DNA of 64,000 bases from Odontesthes bonariensis (lineage: Eukaryota; Chordata; Actinopteri; Atheriniformes; Atherinopsidae), in contig NC_134524.1 in NCBI RefSeq assembly GCF_027942865.1, positions 6,540,036 through 6,604,035 on the forward strand, written 5' to 3'. Positions 49,706-60,674 of this stretch are shown one piece after another. Within the stretch, counting starts at the first letter, position 1; every line of letters begins with the position of its first letter. The notes beneath the pieces are model-generated. The model had not been told where the DNA came from and searched no databases. It saw nothing but the letters and a program-made list of their open reading frames with translations. The translations under genes and the position numbers were made by a program.

Positions 49706-51504
49706 AGGGAGAATGCGTCGCTCTAAAACTGCTGGTCTGCTCCTTTACTTCCTGTTTAAGTGATACTTCTGGAATCACTGTTGCCATTACAAATCCCTCT
49801 GGTGAAGTTAATTGATTGGATTTGTCCATTTCCAAGTGCTCCACAGAGCTTTCCGTTGACTGCGGACTTCGTTCGGGAGCCGTCTCCTTTAACTGCATCT
49901 TGCGTAACAGCTGAAACTTGAATGAACCACGGTTACGGGCCGAATAAAAGTCGTTAAACCAGGAGGTTTAATAGAAATCCTGACAACACAAATCAGGCAG
50001 GCGAACATAAATACAAAAATGGTGCATTCTCAGATAAGTGAGCACATGAGAAATAGACCACCACGTCACATTATCACACAAAGTTAAGGGGTCCCCATGT
50101 AAAATACTGCATCAACCATCTTATCGAGGTTAAAAAAAACAACAGATATTTCATTTCTAACACAGTTTTATGTCCCAGTTGTCTTGCTTGCAGTCGTTAA
50201 AAGACAATCAAACAGTTTTTAATAAAGGAAACGTTTCCATAATAAATATAATCACGCACACACACTAGAAGTGAAGAAGTAAACATATTTAAATCTCCCA
50301 AAAATCAAAAGTTACACAGAAAGCAATCAAACGGGGTTTCTGCTTCTGCTTCTGCATACACTGAAGTGTGTCATCGAGGTTTAGTATTTATCGCAGAGGT
50401 AAAGAAGGAAAAAGGCAGAAATGAGCTTTTTACTTAGTGGCGGTGTCATTGGAAGCAAACCTTTGGACAACACAGGCTTCCTCTGCTTGTGGTTCACGCC
50501 TTGATGATGCATTTTAACTCATCTCCCTGCCCACTAACTGACCGTGCTACATGTCTGCCTGTAGCTGCCTGGACCTGGAGTGCACTTCCAGAGCTGAGAA
50601 ATAAATAAACCCAAAAAGAAAAGACCCACGAGTGTCCAACCATCAGTGCTATAATACAGTCGTGTTCCAGTGTCGTCCTCTGGGTGAACGTGGAACACTC
50701 ACAGGCTGCTGGAAGCTGAAATGCGCCCTGCTGTTGGTTAATCTCTGTGCTTTACTGCCCTCGCTGCAGGCTAAAATACGCTGTCGCCCCCTGGTGGTCA
50801 AAGCGCGTCACTGACTCTTTGAGTTTCTGCAAATGTGGCTCAGTTTGGCTCAAAGTGTGTCAGACTTTTGTGGATTTAAACTCCCACCGAGGGTCCTGCT
50901 CACTGTTCCCCCTATTCAGGCACAAATCAGTCAAAAGGTGGTGGGGGAATACATTAAATTATAATTAAATCGGTGTGACTCATCAGCACTGATTTGATTT
51001 TCTATCTTTGGGACACCGACAGCCGCACGGCCACCCACAGTAGCTCTCCCGCTGATGCCTTCTTACACATTTAGGATGTAAATTAGCTTTCTGTACGACT
51101 GAACTAACGCCCACTGGTTTTGCTGGCCGGATGAAAGGAACAACCTTTGATCGGCGGTCACGAAATGTTAAAAAAAGTGAAATTTAGGACACTTTCTCTT
51201 GCAGTCTCATTCTTGTGTCCATTGTAGTGATTTTAAAACAGAACGCCTGCCTCCTGTGGTTAGATCCGGCCTCTGATCGTCTGTTTGAATCATTCGGTGA
51301 AGGATCCGGCACTCTGAAATCCCCAGACAACATTTCCATGCTGCTCGTTTTCTGAAGAAACCCGACAGAAACCCACAAGTTGGATGCGATTAAACTCCGT
51401 CTGCGGCGTCCATCAGGAGACTCAGGAAAACAGGACACGTATGTGCTGACTTTTAAAGTCGGGACGGGAGAAACGTACAGGGAAACGGAGTCCCTCGTCT
51501 GTCC
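49706..51504. other. b4gat1 3' flank / 3' UTR region
   Basis: No recognised gene. An open frame on the minus strand at about 49700-49898 (LEMDKSNQLTSPEGF) has protein-like composition but no known motif. The b4gat1 3' UTR should start at 51504 and run leftward; its poly(A) site was not identified. Confidence 0.3.
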
Positions 51505-54500
51505 TCAGCATCGCCGGGCGGAGGACGGGTATTTGGTTTTCAGGCCCTCTTTGAAGCTGCGGAACAGAACCCGGTTGCGCTTGTTCTCCTCGTCTTTCCT
51601 GGCGTGGAACTCCCCCTGGATTTTGAAGCCGCGGTGCACGACGAAGGCGGAGCTCAGCACGGAGAACTTGTATCCGGCCACGTGGAGCTCACAAGCCTGG
51701 AGCCAAGCGGAAAGAGAGGCAGAAACGACAGAACAGAGAGGATCAGGACATCAGACATTAATCAGAACACCAGTTTATTTACCATTGCACATCAGACAAG
51801 CCATTTTTAAAACCCGTCTTAAAACCCATTTTTACTCCCTGGCTTTTAACCCAGCATGAGACTCTGTTTCTGTTATTGCTTATTATTGTTTAACATTGTT
51901 CTCATGGTTTACGCCTCATATTTCGTGTTGTTACTCATGTACAGCACTTTGTTTTAAAGGGCTTTCAGTATTTCCCACAGATGTGAAGGCAATGTGTGGT
52001 GGTGGGCCAGGGGGGGGGGGGGGGGGGGTGGGGGGTGTAAAACATAAAAATTCTTCAAAATAATTCCTTCGTTAATAATTGGTCACACAAAACTTTATTG
52101 TATTAATCCTTAAGAACCCAGACCCATTTCTACTTAAATGAAAATTAAGGGGGTTATAACACAGACTAAATAGACCACATAGAACCCATTTCAGAATTTT
52201 TTTCCAAAATACCACCCCCCACTGTCAGAGATCTGTAATGTGACATATATGTCACATTGGGAGTTAAGAACCTGGATAATTTCTCTATCAAGGAAAATTA
52301 TGGGGGACGTAATGTGTGACACCCACCGTCACCCACCGTGACACAGGTGCGGCTTTTCTGCAGATTTTCACATCTTCATTGTAAACAAATGAATAACATA
52401 GCTAATTACACTGGTGGGACTGTTCAGCCGTTTCAGACTGATACCTCCGGTTCAGGCTGCTCCTCATCCTCAACACGTCTCTCTTTCAATCGCGGAAAAT
52501 ATTTTTCAATACTCATCTGGATTGAAGCAGTAAACATTCAGTGTACGAGTTTAAAAAAATTACTTTATTTAATTCACAGCTGCTAGTGTTTAGACCTCAA
52601 CAACCCAACTACATTTTTTTTTTTTACGGCAAACTTGCGACTAGTTAACTTTATAAAGAAGGCGTAATCGCTTGCTATGGGTCGGGACGGGACGGGACAA
52701 CATTGTATTAAAAATATTAAATATTTTTATAGGACTTTTTAATGTGTGATTTTCTAAAGGTGCACGTGATACCAACCTTTCGTGAATTCTTTCGGTTGAG
52801 CTAATCTAACGCGACGCTGAAGCTAGCAAGCTTCCAGGGAAGGGAAGGGCTGTGTGTGTGAGTAGGCTATGCGAGAGAGACGGAGGTAGAGCAGGGAAAG
52901 GGAATGCAGCTTAACGAATACGAGTATTTTTAAATAGCGTTAAAAAAAATAATAATAACGAAACGCAATATGTGGCGGCCGGTGTTTAATCTGTGGCGCA
53001 CCGCCACAAATTAGTCTATGTGTGGGAAACACTGGGCTTTATAAATAAAGTTGAGTTGAGTGGATGCAACATATTTGGGATTTAGTGGATTTACACGTCT
53101 GACCTTGGGGTGACCTTTAACCTTTAACATGCTAACTGAGGCCTGCAGAGTCTGAGATGTAGCTCTTTGGGTTTCTGACCTTGGGGTGACCTTTAACCTT
53201 TAACATGCTAACTGAGGCCTGCAGAGTCTGAGATGTAGCTCTTTGGGTTTCTGACCTTGGGGTGACCTTTAACCTTTAACATGCTAACTGAGGCCTGCAG
53301 AGTCTGAGATGTAGCTCTTTGGGTTTCTGACCTTGGGGTGACCTTTAACCTTTAACATGCTAACTGAGGCCTGCAGAGTCTGAGATGTAGCTCTTTGGGT
53401 TTCTGACCTTGGGGTGACCTTTAACCTTTAACATGCTAACTGAGGCCTGCAGAGTCTGAGATGTAGCTCTTGGGTTTCTGACCTTGGGGTGACCTTTAAC
53501 CTTTAACATGCTAACTGAGGCCTGCAGAGTCTGAGATGTAGCTCTTTGGGTTTCTGACCTTGGGGTGACCTTTAACCTTTAACATGCTAACTGAGGCCTG
53601 CAGAGTCTGAGATGTAGCTCTTGGGTTTCTGACCTTGGGGTGACCTTTAACCTTTAACATGCTAACTGAGGCCTGCAGAGTCTGAGATGTAGCTCTTGGG
53701 TTTCTGACCTTGGGGTGACCTTTAACCTTTAACATGCTAACTGAGGCCTGCAGAGTCTGAGATGTAGCTCTTGGGTTTCTGACCTTGGGGTGACCTTTAA
53801 CCTTTAACATGCTAACTGAGGCCTGCAGAGTCTGAGATGTAGCTCTTGGGTTTCTGACCTTGGGGTGACCTTTAACCTTTAACATGCTGACTGAGGCCTG
53901 CAGAGTCTGAGATGTGCACCTGAACGCTCCAGAGCAGCAAACTGACTAAACTTCTGCTTTTATGGAGCTGCTCACACGTCCTGATGATCAATAATTAAGT
54001 GTATTTGCTGCTTTCTCTCCTAATTCCTCTGGAAACAGTGAGGGTTTGCTTAGTTTTAGTTAAATTAGTGACGAAACAGTGCAATGTGTCATGTTTTGTT
54101 GTTGATCTGAGGTTGTATTTACCCAATTTTATGGTCTGAAAAGGAACATTTAAGTTCTTAAATCATGTTCTGATACAAAAAAAGCCTTTTTTCCCCCTCC
54201 AGGTTTATATATAAAATCAGCTGATTGCATGAATGGCTAATAACATGGGCCAATGAGTTCTCCGTTTCAGACTGAGGAGCTCCTCAAAAACTCCAGGTAG
54301 TTTGGAAACGGCCTTATAACCCTTCCCAGGCATCGTGTTAACACACACCTGAAGCAGTAAAGTTTAACGTTACTCTGAGGTCGTATTTAGCGCATTTTAC
54401 GGCGTGGTAAGGATCAGATTTTCTTATTATGTCCTGATACATAAAACCTCAGAATTAAAAGATTGTGCATATTTAAATATCACCCACCTGGCTTATCCGA

Positions 54501-55591
54501 TTGAAGCCGTATTGCTTGAAGTTCTCGTCGTACAGGGGCACGGTGTGGGGCCCGACGTAGAAAGGCTCCCAGGGGTCCACCCAGGCGAGCGTGTAGGACA
54601 CCTCCAGGGTGTCCGTGCCTCGAACGTGGCTGTTAACCCACTGCGAGTAGTTGGTGGGAGCCTGGCAGCGAGGACACAGCTCCTCGTAGAACGGCCGGAC
54701 TTCTCCCACCTGGTAGAGCTGGACCAGCTCCGTCTTGGTGGCAGGAATCTTCCTGGCGTGGCGGATCTCGAAAGCCGGGAGGACGAACACCTCGTCGCCC
54801 GCTGGCTGGCGCCTCGTGACCAAGGCCAGGAACTGCTGGTGCAGGTCGGCGCTGGGCATCATGTCGATGTCAATGACCAGGATGTAGGAGGCCTCCGCGC
54901 CTCCTCGGGCAACGTTCCGGAGAAGGTTGTTGGGGTACGAGATGTTTCCGCTGATGGCGTAGTTCTTGTGCGTGTCCCTGTGGGTCTCCAGTCTGGAGAA
55001 CACAGACGCACAGTCTTCCAGCCCTGCGAAATGCTCCCGGTCCTGCTCGGGGAAGCTGGCCATCTCCCCTGACAGGCAGACCAAGTGGAAGTCCACCAGG
55101 GCCTGGATCTGAGGGCAGAAGAAGCTGAGGGCGTAGACCAGAGCCGTGGCGAACCTCACATCCTCCCCGTGGGCGAATATGGCCACAGAGAGCGGGTTCT
55201 GCCACCTCTCCAGGAGGGACTCCAGGTGATGGAGGTTGTTGATGGTGGTATGCGTGCCCAAAGCCAGGGTATTGGAGTGAGGCTCGGAGCCGGGTATCAG
55301 ATTCGTGGTGAAATCGCTTTTGATCAGGTTCTTGTACACCCGGTACTGGCCGCTGTTGTCGAAGATCCCCCCGCTGGACAGCGAGTACCTCAGCCGCTCC
55401 TTGCGCGTGTTTTTCTCCTGGTGCGCATTTTTCTTCCCGGCGGAGCCCCCGAACAGCTCGGAGTAGCGGTACCGCTGCTGCTTGCCGTGGAACTTGGAGA
55501 GGAAGGACAGGTATATGAGCTGCAGCAGCGCCACGATCAGCAGGGCACTCAGCACCACTTTGAACACGGAGCACTTCTTAGACAGATGCAT
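51505..55591 (-). CDS. b4gat1: Beta-1,4-glucuronyltransferase 1, complete gene
   Basis: Two exons on the minus strand: 54488-55591 (start ATG 55589-55591) and 51505-51696 (stop TGA 51505-51507), joined in phase 0 at ...NRISQ|ACELHVAG. The product is 431 residues; human B4GAT1 is 415. It is a type II Golgi membrane enzyme: a short cytoplasmic tail, a signal-anchor helix (about residues 8-31, VVLSALLIVALLQLIYLSFL) and a lumenal catalytic domain. A DxD metal-binding motif (IDIDMM, about 241-243) matches the essential motif of the human enzyme. Blocks PAFEIRHARK, LVQLYQVGEVRPFY, CQAPTNYS and PWEPFYVGP are typical of the family. It transfers glucuronic acid to xylose on alpha-dystroglycan, making the primer that LARGE extends to matriglycan; loss causes dystroglycanopathy. 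The frame stays open upstream to 55714, but the conserved start is the Met at 55591. The intron holds a LINE, a hAT insertion and a DR5-containing minisatellite. Confidence 0.97.
51805..53060 (+). repeat. LINE 3' end, split by a hAT insertion, in the b4gat1 intron
   Basis: 51805-51965 continues at 53041-53060 (AAGGGCTTT | ATAAATAAAGTTGAGTTGAG) once the element 51966-53034 is removed. Just upstream the frame reads TRLKTHFYSLAFNPA, a LINE C-terminal tail. Confidence 0.75.
51966..53034 (-). mobile_element. hAT-like element with the N-terminus of a transposase-type ORF
   Basis: Ends CAGTATTTCCCACA and TGTGGGAAACACTG are an inverted pair, flanked by a duplicated GGCTTT from the host LINE (51960-51965 and 53035-53040). 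On the minus strand 52433-52516 is a 27-residue frame MSIEKYFPRLKERRVEDEEQ..., the type of start seen in hAT/ZMYM-like transposase genes; nothing of the catalytic core remains. A poly-G run of about 20 lies near 52012-52028. Confidence 0.75.
53096..53920. repeat. 76-bp minisatellite with DR5/DR1 nuclear-receptor motifs, 11 units
   Basis: Eleven 75-76 bp units in the b4gat1 intron. Each contains TGACCTTGGGGTGACCT, which on the other strand is AGGTCA-N5-AGGTCA (a perfect DR5). The following bases give AGGTTA-A-AGGTCA (DR1 with one change) overlapping it. Units differ mainly by one T (CTCTTTGGG or CTCTTGGG), so the array is young or homogenised. The minus-strand 124-codon frame (53511-53885) is a by-product. 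Confidence 0.95.
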
Positions 55592-57235
55592 CACAGACAC
55601 GAACACAAAAACGGCTGATCCTTCCACGCGAAGCAGTAGTGATGTTACCTCCAACAGCGAAGCTCCGAAGCACGGAGTAGTTATGGTGAAGCAGTGGGCC
55701 GGAGCTCGCTTCATGTGACGTCACTGATGACGTTGGAACTGCTTCATTCAGACCGAGTCAGCTGAATGCTTCCAGTTGATGGGCGTAGCTTTGAACATTT
55801 ACCGCCGATTCAGTGTATTCAAGATGGCTGAAGCCCCGGTTCCTGTCCCCGTTCTACACGTATTATACGTTACGAGTATAGTTTTGGATTATTCTCTCAT
55901 GGAGCAACCATAGAGGAAGCGTTCCCGAGTGTGGGAATATTTCGACCCAAACAGTTCCTGGTCACACCAGCCTCCTCGGTTCCCTGTGACAGAGTATTTT
56001 CCAAAGCTGGAGAAATTGTCTAAAAAAAAAGAAAAAAAAGAAAAAGAAACCGTTTGAGCCCTTCCACTGTGCAAAAACTGCTTTTCTTGAATAAAAACAC
56101 CTGAAGTAACAAAAGCACCCTCCTTAATACACCAAGCACACTCCCAAAGAAAATATGAATGACAAACTAAAAATGTTCACATTGTTTTTAAATTATTATT
56201 TCATGGGTAAATTACTCAATCTTTAATGAGGTACTACAAACACACATACACACATAAGTGTTATCATAGTGTTATTATATACACAAGAGCTGCCCCAGAT
56301 AGCAAATAGTCATTGAAACTATGTTAAATCAACGATAAAGCCATTGAATCAACGTCGAACTCTGATGTTGATTCTACAACATTTTGCACCCTCCATTATC
56401 ATTGAAACAACGTTGAAATCACATTTCAATGATATTTCAATTACAATGGATATTGAAACAATGTTGGAATCCCGGCACATCAACGAAACTTCAATGGTAT
56501 TTTAGTAACCTATGCCTATACCACAGGTTTAATCTAAAAAGGTCTAAATTAATATATTAAAAACATTATTATTAGACTATTAACGTTAATACCATTCGGA
56601 GGTTTTCATTTGGTGCAACAATCGCTACTGCTAGTAGATGTAACCCAAGGGAATTGAATGAAGCTTCGGGTAGTGAACCACTTTATGACACAATGCTTCA
56701 AAAAGCCTCATTTTGCCATCACTACGAAGCAGGTCAAAAAAAAAAAACCCGGAGCCGGGCTCTTTGTTTCTGCTAACGCCACCTACAGTAATGCTAACAC
56801 AGCAAAGGCTGGAAATGGCATAAATACCGTGGCTGCAGATCCAGATCCAGACGCTCAACCGCCTCGATGCGGCACGGACGACGGAAGAATCGGTTCCAGG
56901 TTCTGGGATCTCCATCAAATCACAACACAGCTGTTAGCTGTTAGCAGTTAGCTGTTAGCATTCCGTCTCTGCCGCTGCGACAGCGGCGCATGTCGATGTG
57001 TAAACAACCGTAATGTCGCGAGTAAAGGCGCCCCTGAATCTGGTGCTGTGGCGCTGCTGGCTAATTTAGAGCTAAAAACCGCTTTGTTTTATATTTAATC
57101 TGTTGATGTGGTGAGAATAAAACGGTGTGGTCACAGCTGTGTCTGTATACATCAAGTCAGAAAAAATAACTGTTGACTAACTGACGGTTAGCGCGGCATC
57201 TATAAATAGTTTTCCAAACACGGTGCTATCAACCG
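55592..57235. other. b4gat1 5' flank and transposon remnants
   Basis: Just upstream of b4gat1 is an AAGATGGC motif (55821-55828, plus strand), YY1-like, heading a 29-codon divergent ORF (55824-55913). At about 56285-56520 lies a repeat of alternating ATTGAAAC/CAACGTTGAA motifs. At about 56650-56740 is a hAT-type remnant with TGAAGCTTCGGGTAGTGAAC. Confidence 0.4.
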
Positions 57236-57317
57236 GACGAGGTGGCCGAGTGGTTAAGGCGATGGACTGCTAATCCATTGTGCTCTGCACGCGTGGGTTC
57301 GAATCCCATCCTCGTCG
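57236..57317 (+). tRNA. tRNA-Ser (anticodon GCU)
   Basis: 82 nt. The acceptor stem GACGAGG pairs with CCTCGTC, with discriminator G at 57317. Internal promoter A box TGGCCGAGTGG is at 57243-57253 and B box GGTTCGAATCC at 57296-57306. The anticodon loop is CTGCTAA with GCT at 57269-57271, decoding AGC/AGU. A long variable arm (TGTGCTCTGCACG) confirms the serine class. No intron, and CCA is not encoded, as normal for eukaryotes. Confidence 0.97.
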
Positions 57318-57327
57318 GAAATTTATG

Positions 57328-57346
57328 TTTTTTTTTTTTTTTTTTT
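57328..57346 (+). terminator. RNA polymerase III poly-T terminator
   Basis: A run of 19 T residues starts 11 nt after the tRNA-Ser gene, a strong Pol III stop. Its length is well above the usual 4-6. Confidence 0.85.
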
Positions 57347-57477
57347 ATCTCACTAAATTTTTCTTCTTTCTCGTGGAGCCATTTTGCTAAATTAAACTAA
57401 ATCCTCACTTTGTACTGGTTGAATAAATGTTCCATCATCTCTTAGCAAATAGATGCGCCGATGACTTGAATGACGGA

Positions 57478-57810
57478 GAAGCAGCATTTAGCTGTTATGC
57501 TGCAAACAAGTGGAACAAACTGCCAGTGGAGATTAAACTTTCACCAAATGGAGACATTTTTAAATCCAGGTTAAAAACATTTCTGTTCTCATGTGTCTAT
57601 GCATGAAATCTGCACGATATCTTTGAATTTATCTGGACTTGCTTGTTTTTAAATGAATTTAAATGATTTTATTTGTTTCTCTTTATATTCTTTCATGTAT
57701 TTTTAATGCTTCTTACACTCCCTGCTGCAATGCTTTTATTTTATATGAAGCACTTTGAATTGTTTTGTACATGAAATGTGCTATACAAATAAACTTGATT
57801 TGATTTGATT
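57478..57810 (+). repeat. L2-like LINE 3' fragment, second copy
   Basis: Near-identical to 6930-7260 (NKWNKLPVEIKLSP and SRLKTFLF in translation), ending CTTGATTTGATTTGATTTTG. It is followed by a reversed relative of the retrotransposon end at 61640-61800. Confidence 0.7.
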
Positions 57811-58409
57811 TTGATTTATTGTATTTTATTTTATTGCTTTCACTGTTCTTTTATTGTTTTTATTTGTTTTTACTTACTCTTCTCTTTATTTATTACCTGC
57901 TGTAAAGCACTTTGGTACATCGTAAGGATTGTCTGTAAAGCGCTGTATAGATAAAGTACATTTACATTTACATTTACCCTCAATCTTCCAGATAATCGTG
58001 CATTAGGCCTATCGGTGTCAGCCAGAAATACCACTAATGCTCATACCACAGTGTAAAAACAGTCTGTTTCAGGTAAAGTATTTAATTTAGAGTGTTATTG
58101 AAGGAGTAGAATGCAAATATAACCTGGAAAATCTACTTAAGAGTGTAAGAAAATTAAAGTGCTGTTGAAATACTGTCCCACGTTATCATTAAATTATTAT
58201 ATCATTAGGTTGTTTTTAATCAAGAGCAAGAGTAAAACAAGGATGTATTTATTGTAACTCAAGTCAAATTGCTGAGAAAAAGTGAGACGTCACAGCTGCC
58301 CCAAATCTAGTTTGTTTTGTGCAACCAACAGTTCAAATATGATTTTTTTTTTTTTGAGAATAGTTTTTAAAAAAAAGCAATAAATCTTCACATTTGTAAA
58401 GCTGGAACT

Positions 58410-58530
58410 GTAAGACACAATAATAATAATAATAATAACAATAATAATAATAATAATAATAATAATAATTTTTTTTTTATTTATAACGCACTTTACATTT
58501 ACAATAAAATCTCAAAGTGCTACACATCTT
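58410..58530. repeat. (AAT)n microsatellite and LINE end
   Basis: An AATAAT run at about 58418-58468, then TTTATTTATAACGCACTTTA ... CTCAAAGTGCTACAC, a reversed LINE 3' end. Confidence 0.7.
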
Positions 58531-58544
58531 GTGTTTGTGACACC

Positions 58545-58790
58545 CTACCCGCCAGTTTCCGGTCTCCGAGGTCCGAACACATCCTAACATTTTCCTAACA
58601 CATTGTAACAACTCCTAACAAATCCGAACCCAGGTCCGAACACATCAAAGAGTTTCAAACGAAGTCCGAACACAATTCCTAACAACTCCTAACAACTCCT
58701 AACAAATCCGAACCCAGGTCCGAACACATCAAAGAGTTTCAAACGAGGTCCGAACACAATTCCGAACAATTCCGAACAAGGTCACATGAG
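58545..58790. repeat. Tandem repeat based on TCCGAACAC/CTCCTAACAA
   Basis: The block AATCCGAACCCAGGTCCGAA followed by CACATCAAAGAGTTTCAAAC occurs twice, about 105 bp apart, with shorter CTCCTAACAA and TCCGAACA units between. It directly precedes a GC-box-like GGGGGCGGGGTT at 58798. Confidence 0.7.
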
Positions 58791-58799
58791 GTAGAAGGG

Positions 58800-59795
58800 G
58801 GCGGGGTTATCTTTTTAGAATGTCGGCCATGTTTTTCCCCCGTACCGCTTAACACCAGAACAACGAACACAAGTAAAGGTTGGGAAACTCGATTAATACT
58901 CATAAAAGCAACGCCATGTGAAAGCCGAATGTTAAACCGTGTGACAAAACAATATAAGATTCAATTTACCATCCCGTTAGTACGTAATTAAACTTGTATT
59001 TCAACTTTCTTGTTACGTAGCCGTTTCGCTAACGGAGCTTCTGCCTGTGATAACGTCGCTGTACACACAGCGCTAGTGTGGCGATGGTGGGGATAATGGT
59101 GATGTGACAGAATCGGAAGACCAATAGTAACTTATTTGTTTGTTTATTTGCTCTATAAACTCTGCCGATTTCTAGGGGAAAGCCTTAAGATGTGAAAGAA
59201 TTGTGCCAAGTTTCATTGTCCGACAGTGCAATAGTAATTTATCGGCAATCTGTGGTGGTTTCTCTTATCCGGTAATGGAGCCTGGTTATGTGTTTGAGCG
59301 GAGCAGACAGATGTGTCCAGGTGTTTTAAACATGCTTAATTGCGCCAAGTTGAATTTTTCGTGAGCGGAATATTAGTTTTACACCTCTCTGTGTCATCAT
59401 AATAATAATAATTATTATTATTATTGTTTTATTATACAGCACCTTTTAAAACATAGATTTACAAAGTGCTTCACAACAATAAAACAGTAATGCAAAACAT
59501 GCCTTCATACGTACATACATGTATAATTTCCTCCACTCTTTCTGTACACATAGCCTAGCTTTACATTAACCTGTTTTATATTTAATGTTTTGCAGATGAC
59601 TAAGACAGGGAAACCTGATGCTTACTGGAGGGACATCTGTGTAAAATATGCCCAGGGCCAATACCACTTCTCAACTGGCAAACCATCCCACCCAAAGTCC
59701 TTTTTCCTCCTTTAACGAGTCGAAGCCTCCCGATCTACCCTGAATCTCACTCCCTGGGTTCCCCAATAAACCACCTACCTCGTTAGTGATGGAAT
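58800..59795 (+). ncRNA. Candidate two-exon transcript of unknown type
   Basis: A GC box (GGGGGCGGGG), a short frame ATGTCGGCCATG..., and a donor CAA|GTAAAGG near 58874 could form exon 1. A well-formed acceptor TTTTGCAG ends at 59595, and the following 170 bp contains a frame TKTGKPDAYWRDICVKYAQ that stops after about 40 codons, then AATAAA at 59765-59770. It could be a lncRNA, a small gene or a degraded one; I recognise no family. Confidence 0.25.
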
Positions 59796-60674
59796 GAACT
59801 ACATGTGAACTGAACTAAATAATGGACCACAAAACAACAAAGCACAATTGTATCATTCTTTTTATTTCACGGTCATTAACAAAAACATTGTTCATCGTTG
59901 TCCTTACTACACAGAAGCTGAGGGTGCACATCAGGTCCTGGGAGGCATTTCCTCCATCGAGCTGCTCCAGAATGTGGAAAACAGAGCGTTTTCATTTGTG
60001 TTTTCAGAGGCTGCAAGACGTAAAAATCGCCTCGCCTCGCCCCCCCCCCCCCCCAGCTGCTCTCTGTGGTGAGGAAACTTCCACAGAAAGAGGCCGATTT
60101 GTTTTTATGAACCAACGTGACGCTTTTACGGTGTAACCGTGTGGTCAAAATGCCTTCCAGGACCCGTCTGCCTTGAAACTACTGTAGCGTCCTATGAAGT
60201 CGACTGCCCCCCCCCCATCCTTTAAGCTGTTAGTCTGAGGCTTACAAAATGCTCACGTGTGTTCAAATATAAAACAAACTTATTCATTGAATAACTCCGG
60301 GCACTGTTCTTGGTGTTGGAGCTCATTTTAAACCCAGCACAGACGCTTTATATTTACCTGCTCGTTCTTAAGTCAGTAAAGTTAAAACACGCATTCGAGG
60401 GGCTCTGAATTTATGACAGTTTTTCAGGAAAAAAAGGGAAACAACTGAAAGGAAAATGCAAAACAACTTTAATTTGGATACACACTGGCATTCACAAGCA
60501 AACACACGGAGGCAGAGCACTTTGTACGCTGGGTTACATTTAGCAGGACGTCTGGTCGTCGCCAGATCCGGAGAAGTGAGGAGTTTGGATTTTCCACCTA
60601 AATTTTCCGACTCAAAGTGTTTTTCGGTGCTGCAGAAATCAAAGGGCCCTACTGTCGACGTCCACCCCGACCGA

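Noticed and set aside
49632-49898. Minus-strand frame with LEMDKSNQLTSPEGF
   Set aside because: Part of it is the end of the foldback MITE and the rest matches no family I know; possible chance ORF.
53511-53885. 124-codon minus-strand frame
   Set aside because: Reading of the 76-bp minisatellite in the b4gat1 intron, not a protein.
54404-55618. Plus-strand frames of 222 and 177 codons
   Set aside because: Antisense shadows of b4gat1 exon 1.
55592-55714. Longer b4gat1 N-terminus starting at 55714
   Set aside because: The upstream residues show no similarity to the family and would place extra sequence before the signal anchor; the Met at 55591 gives the expected type II topology. The longer form cannot be fully excluded.
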